Below are positions 11,553 to 20,474 of a stretch of 64,000 nt of DNA, one piece after another (position 1 is the stretch's first letter; every line of letters starts with the position of its first letter). The position numbers and the translations under genes are program-made. A model generated the notes under the pieces. That model was not told the DNA's origin and ran no database searches. It worked only from the letters and a program-made list of their open reading frames with translations. The DNA is from Leptolyngbya sp. FACHB-8. Its GTDB lineage: Bacteria > Cyanobacteriota > Cyanobacteriia > Elainellales > Elainellaceae. The DNA lies in contig NZ_JACJOO010000067.1 of the NCBI RefSeq assembly GCF_014695575.1, forward strand, positions 62,001-126,000. Direction: 5' to 3'.

Positions 11553-12173
11553 ATGCAATCCTTTTTATCTGATCTTTCTGATGGGATTGGTCAGGCTGAT
11601 ACTGATCAGCCATTGATTCTAGAGTCACGTACCCTCTACCGTTCCTGTCATATTGTTTTGACAGAAACGGGTGAGCGTATGCCTGCAATTAATTATGGGA
11701 ATCAGTTTTATAGCTTCTTCCGCTCTGAGCGAGATAGAGCGCGAGCTTTAGAATTAGCGACTAAACTGCGCCAGCGGGATCACCTTCCCCTACTCACCCA
11801 AACCCCCAAGGGATTCGCGATTTGGGTCTTTGAGCCAGATGCCCTTTTAGCGTCTCAACAGGCGATCGCTCAAAGCTTTACTGATGCGGATTCCTCCTAT
11901 GACGAGTTGGATTCGTCCTACCGTCTCCTGACATCAACGGATAGTTATCAAACGTGCGAGATTTCTGTTCCTGATCTCGATAAACGCCTCTCCGCCATCC
12001 TCTATGAAGGCCGCTTCTATAGCTTATTCAAGACAGTTGATGATCTTCAGCAAGCATGCCAAATTATCAACCGGCTCAGCTACCGAGGTGATGAAACCGT
12101 CATCATTCAATCAGCCGAGGGCATGAGCTTATGGATTTTGGAACCGGATGGTTTTTTGGCTGCTCGCATTTGA
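11553..12173 (+). CDS. Uncharacterised protein with a duplicated domain
   Basis: I do not recognise a named family. The ATG at 11553 (MQSFLSDLSDG) gives 206 aa; the frame stays open upstream to 11403, but that part does not resemble the rest. The protein is two copies of one unit of about 85 residues. The first runs from LESRTLYRSC through INYGNQFYSFF to IWVFEPDALLA, the second from SSYRLLTS through ILYEGRFYSLF to LWILEPDGFLA. Each unit has a YGxxFYSxF strand-like core, a helix, and an (I/L)W(V/I)xEPD end. There is no signal peptide or membrane segment, so it is probably cytoplasmic and a small alpha/beta protein. It converges on apcF with a shared terminator. Function unknown. Confidence 0.75.
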   Translation: MQSFLSDLSDGIGQADTDQPLILESRTLYRSCHIVLTETGERMPAINYGNQFYSFFRSERDRARALELATKLRQRDHLPLLTQTPKGFAIWVFEPDALLASQQAIAQSFTDADSSYDELDSSYRLLTSTDSYQTCEISVPDLDKRLSAILYEGRFYSLFKTVDDLQQACQIINRLSYRGDETVIIQSAEGMSLWILEPDGFLAARI

Positions 12174-12208
12174 TTTGTTGACATGCCAGGTAAACATAAT
12201 AGTGAGCC

Positions 12209-12255
12209 AAAAAGCAAAAGGGACGTTCTAAGAACGTCCCTTCTGCTTTTTCAGA
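12209..12255. terminator. Bidirectional terminator between convergent genes
   Basis: A 12-bp stem (12218-12229 with 12231-12242, tight apex) is flanked by an A-rich left side (ccaaaaagc) and a T-rich right side (gcttttt), so it can end transcripts from both directions: the 11553 gene on plus and apcF on minus. Confidence 0.85.
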
Positions 12256-12268
12256 AAATATTTGAGAA

Positions 12269-12778
12269 TTAGACGCTTTGCTCGCTCAGTTCAAGCGTCA
12301 TGTAATCAAAGGGCTGATCCACAAAAGCAGTGGAGCTAATACCCGCAGCAGCTACCTGTTCCTTCACCAGTTCCTTCATAATTTGGATACCACGAACGGT
12401 CGGAGCGATGGGTACGCTCAGAGAGTTGTAGGTTTCCCGCAGACCCTGGAGTACACGCTCATCCAATACATCCATGCTGCCTGCAATGATGGCATAGCTG
12501 GCGTAACGCAGGTAATAGTCCATATCCCGGAGACAGGCGGCGTAGCGACGAGTGGTATAAGCATTACCACCGGGACGAATCAGTTCAGGTACTTCCTCGA
12601 ACAGTCGGGAGCCTGCTTGCTTCACAATGGCTGCGGCGTTCGAATTGATCACAGCGGCTGCTTGAACCCGCTCCATACCTGTTGTGAAGTAGGACTTCAG
12701 GCTATCCATGGCGTCCCGATCCAGGTATTGGCCTTTGATATCGTAGTTTTCAATCAGCTTTGTGACTGCGTCCCGCAT
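12269..12778 (-). CDS. apcF: Allophycocyanin beta-18 subunit
   Basis: Minor beta-type allophycocyanin subunit of the phycobilisome core (169 aa). It sits beside the ApcE chromophore domain in the core trimers that pass energy to the photosystems. The start MRDAVTKLIENYDIKGQYLD and the end DYMTLELSEQSV match ApcF rather than ApcB, which ends differently and is 161 aa. The phycocyanobilin-binding Cys82 lies in RRYAACLRDMDYYLRYASYA, and the Asn of the GGNAYTT loop (methylated in beta subunits) is near residue 72. The ribosome-binding site GGGAG is at 12789-12793. As is common, apcF stands apart from the other apc genes. A hairpin-forming stretch (12854-12896) lies in its probable leader. Confidence 0.96.
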   Translation of the reverse strand: MRDAVTKLIENYDIKGQYLDRDAMDSLKSYFTTGMERVQAAAVINSNAAAIVKQAGSRLFEEVPELIRPGGNAYTTRRYAACLRDMDYYLRYASYAIIAGSMDVLDERVLQGLRETYNSLSVPIAPTVRGIQIMKELVKEQVAAAGISSTAFVDQPFDYMTLELSEQSV

Positions 12779-13437
12779 AAAATAAAGTCTCCCAACACAG
12801 GTTTATTGATAGTTCAGATGTTACAGGGGATTGTACGAGCCCTGCGTCGTCTCTGATAAAACTGGCTTCTATGCCGCAATGAAGCTAAGTTTATCACGGG
12901 ACATTGTGCGGAATGAGGCTTCTACTGCCTCTATCGGAGCTGGCCTGATTAAGTTTTATGACTAAGGATCGGACAACTATCAAATCTCAACATTTTTCTA
13001 AAGATTAGGGACCATCGCCGTATTTTTCTGGGAAAAATGTTGTTTTTTGGGCAGTTAGAGCTTCCAATTTCAGAAAAGTTAAGTGTTACATACAAGCACT
13101 TCTTTGAGGGCGATCGCTCCTTGGGGATCAATTTGAAGGATTCTCTGAGGAGGGGTTTAATCCGTAGAATTGCCTCGTTTAAGAGGAATCTAATTTCTTT
13201 AGAGAACTCACGCATTTTGTAGTTCTTTATACAAAATGCGTGCATCGCAGTTCCTACGATTATGCAGGTGCAGTTAAGCCCAATTACCTGATCAAGATGT
13301 TTGGATTTAGAGATCTGTGTGGGCAGGGGAAGCGTGGGTCAGTAGGCGAGCCATCCTTGGGCAGCTCAGAGGGTTGCCTTCCATGTGCATCATGCGTCAC
13401 ATTTCTTTGAATATTTGCCGGAACTAAGGAGTAGTTC
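12779..13437. promoter_or_regulatory. Divergent apcF / glnA intergenic region
   Basis: The 659 bases hold promoters for apcF (minus) and glnA (plus). Short open frames at 12949-13245 (minus) and 13037-13222 (plus) overlap the glnA control region and show no family features, so I do not call them. On the apcF side, TGATAAA (12854-12860) and TTTATCA (12890-12896) with nested CTTC/GAAG can form a leader hairpin. On the glnA side an NtcA box and a matched -10 are present. The rest of the glnA leader (about 170 bases) shows no motif I recognise. Confidence 0.6.
13209..13260 (+). promoter_or_regulatory. NtcA-activated promoter of glnA
   Basis: GTA-N8-TAC, the NtcA consensus, occurs at 13219-13232. 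A TAN3T-type -10 (TACGAT) lies at 13255-13260, leaving 22 bases between the box and the -10, the classical spacing of NtcA-activated promoters, where the box replaces the -35. The box is the centre of a perfect 13-bp inverted repeat (13209-13221 with 13230-13242, 8-base spacer). The nitrogen control of glnA by NtcA is established in cyanobacteria; its operation here is inferred from this layout. Confidence 0.85.
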
Positions 13438-14859
13438 ATGACCAAGACCGCTGAAGACGTCCTTCGTCTAATTAAAGACGAAGGTTACAAGATGATCGAT
13501 CTGAAGTTCATCGATATGCCAGGTACCTGGCAGCACCTGACGGTTTTTGAGAACCAGATTGATGAATCCAGCTTTACAGATGGGGTTCCCTTCGATGGTT
13601 CTAGTATTCGGGGATGGAAAGCCATCAACGAATCTGACATGACGATGGTGTTGGATCCCACCACCGCTTGGAAGGATCCTTTCATGAAGGAGCCGACCCT
13701 TAGCATTATTTGCAGCATTAAAGAGCCCCGGACGGGCGAATGGTACTCCCGTTGCCCTCGTGTAATCGCGCATAAGGCGATCGATTACCTGAAAGCTTCG
13801 GGTATCGGTGACACTGCGTTCTTTGGCCCTGAAGCTGAATTCTTTATTTTTGAAGATGTGCGCTTCGATCAAACCGAGAGCCAAGGCTTCTACTACGTTG
13901 ACTCGGTAGAAGGTCGTTGGAACTCCGGTCGCGTTGAAGAGGGCGGCAATAAGGGTTACAAGCCTCGCTACAAAGAAGGCTACTTCCCTGTAGCTCCCAC
14001 GGATACGCTGCAAGACATCCGGACGGAAATGCTGCTAACCATGGCAGACTGCGGTGTACCCATTGAAAAGCATCACCACGAAGTAGCAACCGGCGGTCAG
14101 TGCGAACTGGGCTTTAAGTTCGGTACTCTGGTTGAAGCAGCTGACTGGCTCATGACCTACAAGTACTGCATCAAAAACGTGGGTGTACGTCACGGTAAGA
14201 CGGTTACCTTCATGCCCAAGCCGGTCTTTAATGACAACGGTTCTGGGATGCATACCCACCAGTCCATCTGGCGCGATGGTCAGCCTCTGTTTGCGGGCGA
14301 CAAGTATGCCGGTCTGAGCGACATGGCTTTGTGGTACATCGGCGGTATCCTGAAGCATGCACCTGCGCTGTTGGCTTTCACCAACCCCACCACCAACTCC
14401 TACAAGCGTCTGGTGCCTGGTTTTGAAGCTCCCGTAAACCTGGCTTACTCTCAGGGTAACCGTTCCGCTTCCGTGCGAATTCCTCTCTCGGGTACCAATC
14501 CCAAGGCGAAGCGTCTGGAGTTCCGTTGCCCCGACGCAACCTCCAACCCTTACCTGGCGTTCGCAGCAATGCTCTGCGCCGGTATCGACGGGATCAAGAA
14601 CCAGATTGATCCTGGTGAGCCTCTGGATGTGGACATCTATGACCTCAGCCCTGAAGAATTGGCGAAGGTGCCTTCAACCCCCGGTTCTCTGGAAGATGCG
14701 CTGAGCAGCCTGGAGAAGGACCACGAGTTCTTGATCACCGGTGGCGTGTTCACCGAGGACTTCATTGGCAACTGGATCAACTACAAGTTGGACAACGAAG
14801 TGAACCCGATGCGTCTGCGTCCTCACCCCTACGAGTTCGCACTCTACTACGATTGCTAA
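13438..14859 (+). CDS. glnA: Type I glutamine synthetase
   Basis: Glutamine synthetase, which makes glutamine from glutamate, ammonium and ATP, the entry step of ammonium assimilation (GS-GOGAT). It is 473 aa, the usual GSI length. Visible motifs: [11 protein letters not shown] near residue 52, the Glu/His metal ligands in [11 protein letters not shown] and [14 protein letters not shown], the ATP-site [16 protein letters not shown], and NRSASVRIP plus [17 protein letters not shown] near the substrate site. AAGGAG at 13426-13431 is a strong ribosome-binding site. Upstream is an NtcA box at promoter spacing, so expression should rise under nitrogen limitation. In cyanobacteria this enzyme is typically inhibited by small inactivating factors rather than by adenylylation; their genes are not in this window. 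Confidence 0.98.
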   Translation: MTKTAEDVLRLIKDEGYKMIDLKFIDMPGTWQHLTVFENQIDESSFTDGVPFDGSSIRGWKAINESDMTMVLDPTTAWKDPFMKEPTLSIICSIKEPRTGEWYSRCPRVIAHKAIDYLKASGIGDTAFFGPEAEFFIFEDVRFDQTESQGFYYVDSVEGRWNSGRVEEGGNKGYKPRYKEGYFPVAPTDTLQDIRTEMLLTMADCGVPIEKHHHEVATGGQCELGFKFGTLVEAADWLMTYKYCIKNVGVRHGKTVTFMPKPVFNDNGSGMHTHQSIWRDGQPLFAGDKYAGLSDMALWYIGGILKHAPALLAFTNPTTNSYKRLVPGFEAPVNLAYSQGNRSASVRIPLSGTNPKAKRLEFRCPDATSNPYLAFAAMLCAGIDGIKNQIDPGEPLDVDIYDLSPEELAKVPSTPGSLEDALSSLEKDHEFLITGGVFTEDFIGNWINYKLDNEVNPMRLRPHPYEFALYYDC

Positions 14860-14930
14860 AGCAGAAGGTATAAGACAGAAAACAAAAGGCGTGACCGGTT
14901 CGTTCTTTGTCTAAGTATCTGTGTTGGTTA

Positions 14931-14965
14931 AAAAAAGGGAAGGGTTAGTCCTTCCCTTTTTTCTT
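14931..14965. terminator. Bidirectional terminator after glnA
   Basis: Thirteen-base arms (14931-14943 with 14950-14962) around a 6-base loop have an A-run on the left and a T-run on the right. It lies between convergent glnA and the adenylate cyclase gene and can serve both. Confidence 0.9.
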
Positions 14966-15009
14966 GGGTGTTTGAAATTTTGCAAGCACAGCGTGCATAC
15001 AAAAATTGC

Positions 15010-17637
15010 TTATTTGGTGGTCATCGTGTGAACGCCATCCCAATGCGCTGATGGGGGAGTCAGGAGGTAGGTGTGGGCACGCTCCAGGTGAACGGCGATC
15101 GCGCGATCCGTGGGTCGCAGCTGCTGCGCTTGCTCAAACCGTTGAATGGCGGTTTTGAAATCCATATGGGTGTAAGCAATACGAGCTTTGTAGTACAGGT
15201 CGAGGAATTCTTGGGTCTCGTCGTCGGGGGGAGATTGGCGATCGCCTATCAATTCATAAATGGCGATCGGCTGGGTTTTACCCTTCACTCGAATACGGTC
15301 CAGTTCCCTTACCCACACCTCATCCTTACAAAGCTGATAGGTAAACTCGCTAAGAATAATGTCACAACCATATTCCTTCGTGACGCCTTCCAAACGAGAG
15401 CTAATGTCTACCCCATTTCCAATCACGGTGTAATCCATGCGTTTTTGGGAACCGATATTGCCAGAAACGACCTCGCCGGAGCTGATGCCGATGCCGATGC
15501 GAATCATTGGTTGGTTAATGAGTTGTCGCTCGGCGTTAAACTCGGCCAAGCGTCGTCGCATATCTAAGGCAGAGCGCACCGCCATAACAGCATGATTTTG
15601 GAGAGGGAGAGGTGCCCCGAAAACGGCCATTAAGGCATCACCAATGAATTTGTCGAGGGTGCCTTCAAAGTTGAAGACTGCCTCCACCATCGTCTCGAAG
15701 TAATTGTTCAGCAGGGTTACGACATCGGCCGCTTCCATGTGCTCCGTCAGGTTTGTGTAGCCGCGAATATCAGAAAAGAGGATGGTAACGTCCTTGCGTT
15801 CGCCTACCATGAGGGCATCTTCGCCCAGGGCCATGACCCGCTCAGCGACACCGGGTGTCATGTAGCGGTACATGGTGGCCTTCATCCGTTTTTCCTGGCT
15901 AATGTCTTCCAAGACAACTAGACCACCTCGCACCCGCCCTTCGGGGTTCGTGAGTGGATTAACGGTGAGGTTGATGCTGCGCTCAATCTCTTGAACATGC
16001 TCAGCCGGAATGGGGGAAGCGTCAGATGTCTCTTGGTTCCAGGGGAGGTAGTGGTTGGGATGCGTGGGCGATCGCACTGCCAGCACATGGGTCAACCCAT
16101 CCGTATCCTCCAGCCGCACAATGGGGGCATCCTCGGCAGGTTTCACATCCAAAGTCGTGGCTTTGTCAGAGAGAGCGTGGGACTGCTGCGACTTTTCCTG
16201 GCCTAATAAGTAACTGCCAACGGTTAGGGTTTGCTCTGGTACATAGTGCCGTGCACCATGCTTCAGACTGTCCTCCAGGCGCATCCGCAGGTTATCGACG
16301 GGGACCACATCCCAGACCCAGCGCCCGGTGAGTTTGCGAATCCAGGTTTGTTGCTGCCGTCCCCCGTCCCGTTGTAGGGGGCATCCCAGTAACGCCAGAG
16401 CTGCGTCATTAATGGTGACAATGCGACCTTCCAGGTCGGTGGAAATAACAGCATCAGAAAGGCTTTGCAGAATGTCCTTCTGGTATTGCTTTTCCAGTAA
16501 CACCCGTTCGAAGAGTTGGGCATTTTCGAGCGCAATACCTGCCTGAATATTGAAGGCCCGCATGAATTCTTCGTCCGAGCGGTTAAACGTGCCCTGATAT
16601 TTATTGATTAATTGGGTGACACCAATCAGTTTCCCCTCTGAGTTGTAAACCGGCATACACAGGATATTGCGCGTGAGGTAGCGCGTTCGCTGATCGGTCG
16701 AAGGGTCAAAACGGGGGTCTTCGTAGGCATTGGGAATATTGAGGGTTTGCCCGGTCGAAGCGACAAAGCCAGCAATTCCTCGGTTCGCTGGAATACGAAT
16801 TTCAAGTAGCTCTTTGCCATCGGCTGTGGCAATTTTAGACCACAGTTCACCGCGTTCTCGGTCTAGTAAAAATAAGGTGCTGCGATCGGCTTGCATCAGC
16901 TTCCGGGCTTCATTCATCACCGCCTGGAGGGTGCGTTCCAGATCAAGGCTCTGGGCCAGAAATGTGGTGGCATTGAGTAGGGCAGTAGCTCCCCGTTGAT
17001 TGCGAGAAGCCATGTAGAAAGCCGTACAGCTTTCAAGAATGACTCCCATAGCAGCAGCAAACTCTTCGAATTGGATCTCGTCGGTGACATCGAAGGGGCG
17101 ATCGCCCTGCTTATTCAACAACTGCGCCACTGCAACAACTCGATGCTGGCCATCGAATATGGGCATGCACAGAATATTAGAGGTGCGATAGCCAGTGTTG
17201 ATGTCCACCTCGGGGTTGAACATTGGGTGGCTGTAGGCATCGGGAATATTGAGGGGACTGCCCGTGCTAGCCACGTGCCCGGCGATACCTACGGATAGGG
17301 GAATGCGAAGTTCCTTGATCTGACCATTCTCGCCGCTGGCAACCTTAGACCAGAGCTGCTCTTTCTCTTCGTCCACGAGAAAGATTGTGGTACGATCAGC
17401 CTTCAAAATTTGTCCAATCTTTAAGGTGAACGCTTCTAAAATCTGCTCGAGTGCTGTTTCCAGGCCATCGTTATTGATGAGATCGATGGCGCGGCGGCAC
17501 TGGTCAAACTCTTGAGTAATCTGGTCAAGCAGTTTGACAAATTGAGGGGCGGGTAAATCTTTAACAAGGGGAATAAGGGCACTTTGGCGATCGCCCTGAG
17601 AGAAGATCGCCAACATATTCCCATTTGAATCGGCCAT
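15010..17637 (-). CDS. GAF-GAF-PAS class III adenylate cyclase, CyaB1-like
   Basis: Predicted soluble adenylate cyclase making cAMP (875 aa). Domains: GAF-1 (about 60-205) and GAF-2 (about 230-380), each with an NKxnFx3DE motif typical of cyclic-nucleotide-binding GAFs; a PAS region (about 390-600); a class III cyclase domain (about 610-795); and a C-terminal TPR-like segment. This order matches Anabaena CyaB1, whose GAF tandem senses cAMP. In the cyclase, the metal Asp is in FSDIRGYT, the purine-binding Lys663 in LDKFIGD, and Thr737 in YTVIG replaces the Asp of mammalian enzymes, a class IIIb trait linked to bicarbonate response. The usual G-D-G-V-N is G-N-G-V-D here, so the transition-state Asn position (744) is Asp. 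The GAF copies are similar and probably arose by duplication. Confidence 0.9.
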   Translation of the reverse strand: MADSNGNMLAIFSQGDRQSALIPLVKDLPAPQFVKLLDQITQEFDQCRRAIDLINNDGLETALEQILEAFTLKIGQILKADRTTIFLVDEEKEQLWSKVASGENGQIKELRIPLSVGIAGHVASTGSPLNIPDAYSHPMFNPEVDINTGYRTSNILCMPIFDGQHRVVAVAQLLNKQGDRPFDVTDEIQFEEFAAAMGVILESCTAFYMASRNQRGATALLNATTFLAQSLDLERTLQAVMNEARKLMQADRSTLFLLDRERGELWSKIATADGKELLEIRIPANRGIAGFVASTGQTLNIPNAYEDPRFDPSTDQRTRYLTRNILCMPVYNSEGKLIGVTQLINKYQGTFNRSDEEFMRAFNIQAGIALENAQLFERVLLEKQYQKDILQSLSDAVISTDLEGRIVTINDAALALLGCPLQRDGGRQQQTWIRKLTGRWVWDVVPVDNLRMRLEDSLKHGARHYVPEQTLTVGSYLLGQEKSQQSHALSDKATTLDVKPAEDAPIVRLEDTDGLTHVLAVRSPTHPNHYLPWNQETSDASPIPAEHVQEIERSINLTVNPLTNPEGRVRGGLVVLEDISQEKRMKATMYRYMTPGVAERVMALGEDALMVGERKDVTILFSDIRGYTNLTEHMEAADVVTLLNNYFETMVEAVFNFEGTLDKFIGDALMAVFGAPLPLQNHAVMAVRSALDMRRRLAEFNAERQLINQPMIRIGIGISSGEVVSGNIGSQKRMDYTVIGNGVDISSRLEGVTKEYGCDIILSEFTYQLCKDEVWVRELDRIRVKGKTQPIAIYELIGDRQSPPDDETQEFLDLYYKARIAYTHMDFKTAIQRFEQAQQLRPTDRAIAVHLERAHTYLLTPPSAHWDGVHTMTTK

Positions 17638-17847
17638 GGTTTTGCAGGGTTAGGGGTCTGAACAATGCAAAGCAACCACACCAGCAAAAATCTGGTAGAA
17701 GCATTTCCGATAGAGCACCCTAGGGCGTACGGCCCGATCTCTAAGCTAACCTACTCCACCGATAGACTACCACTCGAGATGAAGTTTTCATGAAGGTGTC
17801 AGCCTCCTCTCTGAACCTATTCCTTGGCTATATTTTTGGGCTGCCTA

Positions 17848-20337
17848 CTACTGCCCTAATGCTTTGGCATAGGCACCATAGAGGCGTTGGAGATAGTTTT
17901 CAAGGCTGTAGGTTTGGGCCATTTCGTAGCCGCGCTCAATCATTTGATCGCGGAGGGGGCGATCGCCCAACAGCTTCTCAATTTTGTTCTTGATGTCATT
18001 TACATCATAAGGATTGGCATAGAGCGCTGCTGAGCCACAGATCTCGGGCAAGCAAGAAACGCTGGAGGTAATGACTGGACATCCCAGGGTCATGGCTTCC
18101 ACAGGGGGCAGGCCGAACCCCTCGTAGAGGGAGGGGAAGACCAGGGAATAGGCGCCCTTATAGAGGTATTTCAACGCCTCTAGCGGGACGTACTCCAGCA
18201 GTTTGACCTGGCGTTTGGAGTCACGATCAAACAGGTAGTTGAGTTTCCCCAACTCCTGTTCCCAGGACCAGGCTTTCTTACCCACAATCACTAGGGGCAT
18301 ATCTGTATCTACCGTAGCGTAAGCTTCCAGCAAACGACCGATGTTCTTTTTGGGCTCGATCGCCCCCACAAACAGGAGATAGTTGTCGGGGGTGAGGCCG
18401 TAGCGACGGAGGTAGTTGGCGATCGCCTGCTCATTCGCCTGCAATGGTTGCAGAGTCACAGGTTGGTACGTAACCACGATGCGATCGGGGTCAGCATCAA
18501 AGTAAGTGAGCAAATCCTTCTTGGTATTCTCGGAAACGGTGATGATGACCTCAGAATCCTCAATGGCATTGCGGATTTTGCCGTAGAAATCCTTTTTGTT
18601 ATCCAGCGTGGTGTAGGGCAATCGCAACGGGATCAGGTCGTGAACCGTGGTGATTTTTTTAGTGCCTTTGATCCGAATGGGCAGCGGATAGGTCACGTGC
18701 CAAATATCCATCTTTTCGGGCACGTGGATGTCGGTGACACGCCCGGTCAGGGAGAAAGAGAAATTGGCAATGTCATAGCACTTCGCCAGGTTGAAGGACT
18801 GCGCATAGCGAATAAAGTCCGCTCCATAGGCTCCCTCTTTCAGTACAATATCGCCAATGCTCGTCCGTCGCCAGGCTCGATAGAAAGGCCCGGTGTAGGA
18901 CTTTGCCATCCCCTTAAACAGCCCGATTAACTCCGCAATAAGATTGGTACGACGGGATTGATGATCAAAAAACAGGATTTCGTCGAGAACCTTATCTTTT
19001 TTATTGCTATTGCGGCTGAGCAGAACATCCACCTGAGCTCCCATCGTTTGCAGAGCTTTTACAAGGGTGGTGCTATAGGTTTTGATGCCGGTACCGTCCG
19101 TTAATTGCAGGTTGTAGCCATCCATCAGGATTTTGACCCCAGCTAGTTTGCCTGCCAGGGCGGATTCTCCCGTAGCGGGTCGTTGGTCACACTCAATCCA
19201 TTGGGGTGGAGTCTCCGCTTCCGGGGCTTTGGGGACAGCCAGTTCCAATAGAGGCGTTTCTCCGAGGGCGGCTCCACTGGCATCGCGTTCGCTGGCATTG
19301 TCCCACGTAGAGCCTTCCGCCCCACCCTGGAAGGTACGTACCAATCCCGGCACGACAATGAGATAGCCGCCGCGCTTGGTGATGGAATTGGGTGACCATG
19401 CCGTGATCCACCAATCTTCGTCGGCTCCCTGGCCATGCTTACGGCCCACGGGTTTGGGCGCACCCAGGTAAGGAGTTGGGATGGGCAGCACCCCTGCCCA
19501 GTAGCCGCGGTGAGCGTGTAGGTGTTGACCGGGGAGCGATCGCTTATACAACACCTGGTATCCCCCCAACGCCCCCGTTGCGAACGTGGGATGCTCCGAT
19601 GCATCCTTCCCCGCCAACAATGGCCGCTCCTTGGCATCCTGAATCTGCCCCAGGATCTGGAATAGCTCAGGGTGTACATCCACATCGTCCTGGAAGTAGG
19701 AGATCCAATCCACATCGGGGTCGGCTAACCAGTAGCCAATGCCGATGTTCATGGCGTTGGGCAAGCCTCGGTTTTCGGGTACGCGAATCAGTGGGACGTT
19801 GTGTTCGTCGGTAATGCGTTGATTCTCGTGAAAGTTTTCTTCGGTGGAGGCGTCATCGACGACGACGACAGGGGCACCGAGGGCGAGGATTTGGGGGAGC
19901 GATCGCGCTAAGCTTCCCGGGCGGTTGTAGGTCGTGATCACGCTAGCGAAGGTAGGCTTCCTCTCCTGCATCCGGTCCAGCGTTTCGAGCGCCGCCAGTT
20001 GGTCTAGCAACGATTGCACATGACCTTTGACCACAGGAGGCGCCGAATCCAGAGCATGGCGCGCGTACACCACAAATACCGGATTTGCGAACACCGGCTG
20101 AAACTGCTGCATCACCGCCACCGCAAAGGGCGGTTCTACTTCATGCACCATGCCCTTATGGAACACTACAAAATCAAATTGCTCCGGAGGCAGCACATAG
20201 GTGACGTTGTAGTGGTAGTTCCCTGGAAAAAACTCCATAAATTCGTTCGGAGCTAGAATCGCCGCCGTGGGCTGAGCGTGCTCCTTCAGAAAGTCTCGGG
20301 TTTCAATCCAAAATTCGTCTTCAAGGGGAAAAGGCAT
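17848..20337 (-). CDS. Two-domain glycosyltransferase (GT2 then GT4)
   Basis: Composite glycosyltransferase of 829 aa. An N-terminal segment of about 125 residues of unclear role is followed by a GT2 (GT-A fold) domain (about 130-340) opening with ASVITTYNRPGS and VVVVDDAST and carrying a DDVD metal-type motif. A linker (about 350-385) leads to a GT4 (GT-B fold) domain (about 390-825) opening with VKILMDGYNLQ. Its donor-binding half shows LFVGAIEPKKNIGRL and the EGFGLPPVEAMTLGCPV motif of retaining GT4 enzymes. Two activities on one chain suggest addition of two sugars in series. It is the last gene of the minus-strand glycan island. Substrates cannot be read from sequence. It lacks the shared FWKLR tail of its neighbours. 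Confidence 0.85.
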   Translation of the reverse strand: MPFPLEDEFWIETRDFLKEHAQPTAAILAPNEFMEFFPGNYHYNVTYVLPPEQFDFVVFHKGMVHEVEPPFAVAVMQQFQPVFANPVFVVYARHALDSAPPVVKGHVQSLLDQLAALETLDRMQERKPTFASVITTYNRPGSLARSLPQILALGAPVVVVDDASTEENFHENQRITDEHNVPLIRVPENRGLPNAMNIGIGYWLADPDVDWISYFQDDVDVHPELFQILGQIQDAKERPLLAGKDASEHPTFATGALGGYQVLYKRSLPGQHLHAHRGYWAGVLPIPTPYLGAPKPVGRKHGQGADEDWWITAWSPNSITKRGGYLIVVPGLVRTFQGGAEGSTWDNASERDASGAALGETPLLELAVPKAPEAETPPQWIECDQRPATGESALAGKLAGVKILMDGYNLQLTDGTGIKTYSTTLVKALQTMGAQVDVLLSRNSNKKDKVLDEILFFDHQSRRTNLIAELIGLFKGMAKSYTGPFYRAWRRTSIGDIVLKEGAYGADFIRYAQSFNLAKCYDIANFSFSLTGRVTDIHVPEKMDIWHVTYPLPIRIKGTKKITTVHDLIPLRLPYTTLDNKKDFYGKIRNAIEDSEVIITVSENTKKDLLTYFDADPDRIVVTYQPVTLQPLQANEQAIANYLRRYGLTPDNYLLFVGAIEPKKNIGRLLEAYATVDTDMPLVIVGKKAWSWEQELGKLNYLFDRDSKRQVKLLEYVPLEALKYLYKGAYSLVFPSLYEGFGLPPVEAMTLGCPVITSSVSCLPEICGSAALYANPYDVNDIKNKIEKLLGDRPLRDQMIERGYEMAQTYSLENYLQRLYGAYAKALGQ

Positions 20338-20404
20338 GGGAATTCAGTGATGCGTCACACTGGAACGGTCAGGAATAACTTTATATCAAATCCGGTTGAA
20401 GAAC

Positions 20405-20453
20405 CGTGATGGGGAGTAGCACAGTGCAATGCGCCGTGCTACTCCCCATCACG
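20405..20453 (-). repeat. Long intergenic hairpin
   Basis: Perfect 18-bp inverted repeat (20405-20422 with 20436-20453) around a 13-base loop, between two glycosyltransferase genes read on the minus strand. No U-run follows on the minus-strand RNA. It may reduce read-through into the last gene of the island. Confidence 0.65.
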
Positions 20454-20474
20454 ATTCTGACGACAAGATTGTTC

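Noticed and set aside
12278-12856. 192-aa open frame antisense to apcF
   Set aside because: It is the complement of a highly conserved coding gene; its composition reflects apcF codon use, and it has no recognisable domain.
12949-13245. 98-aa open frame on minus in the glnA upstream region
   Set aside because: It covers the NtcA box and inverted repeat, has no domain-like sequence and no ribosome-binding site.
13261-13437. Glutamine riboswitch (glnA RNA motif) in the glnA leader
   Set aside because: The conserved CGUUCA and GACGGAAGUAGG-type blocks are not present in order; only loose GGAAG and GTAGG fragments are seen.
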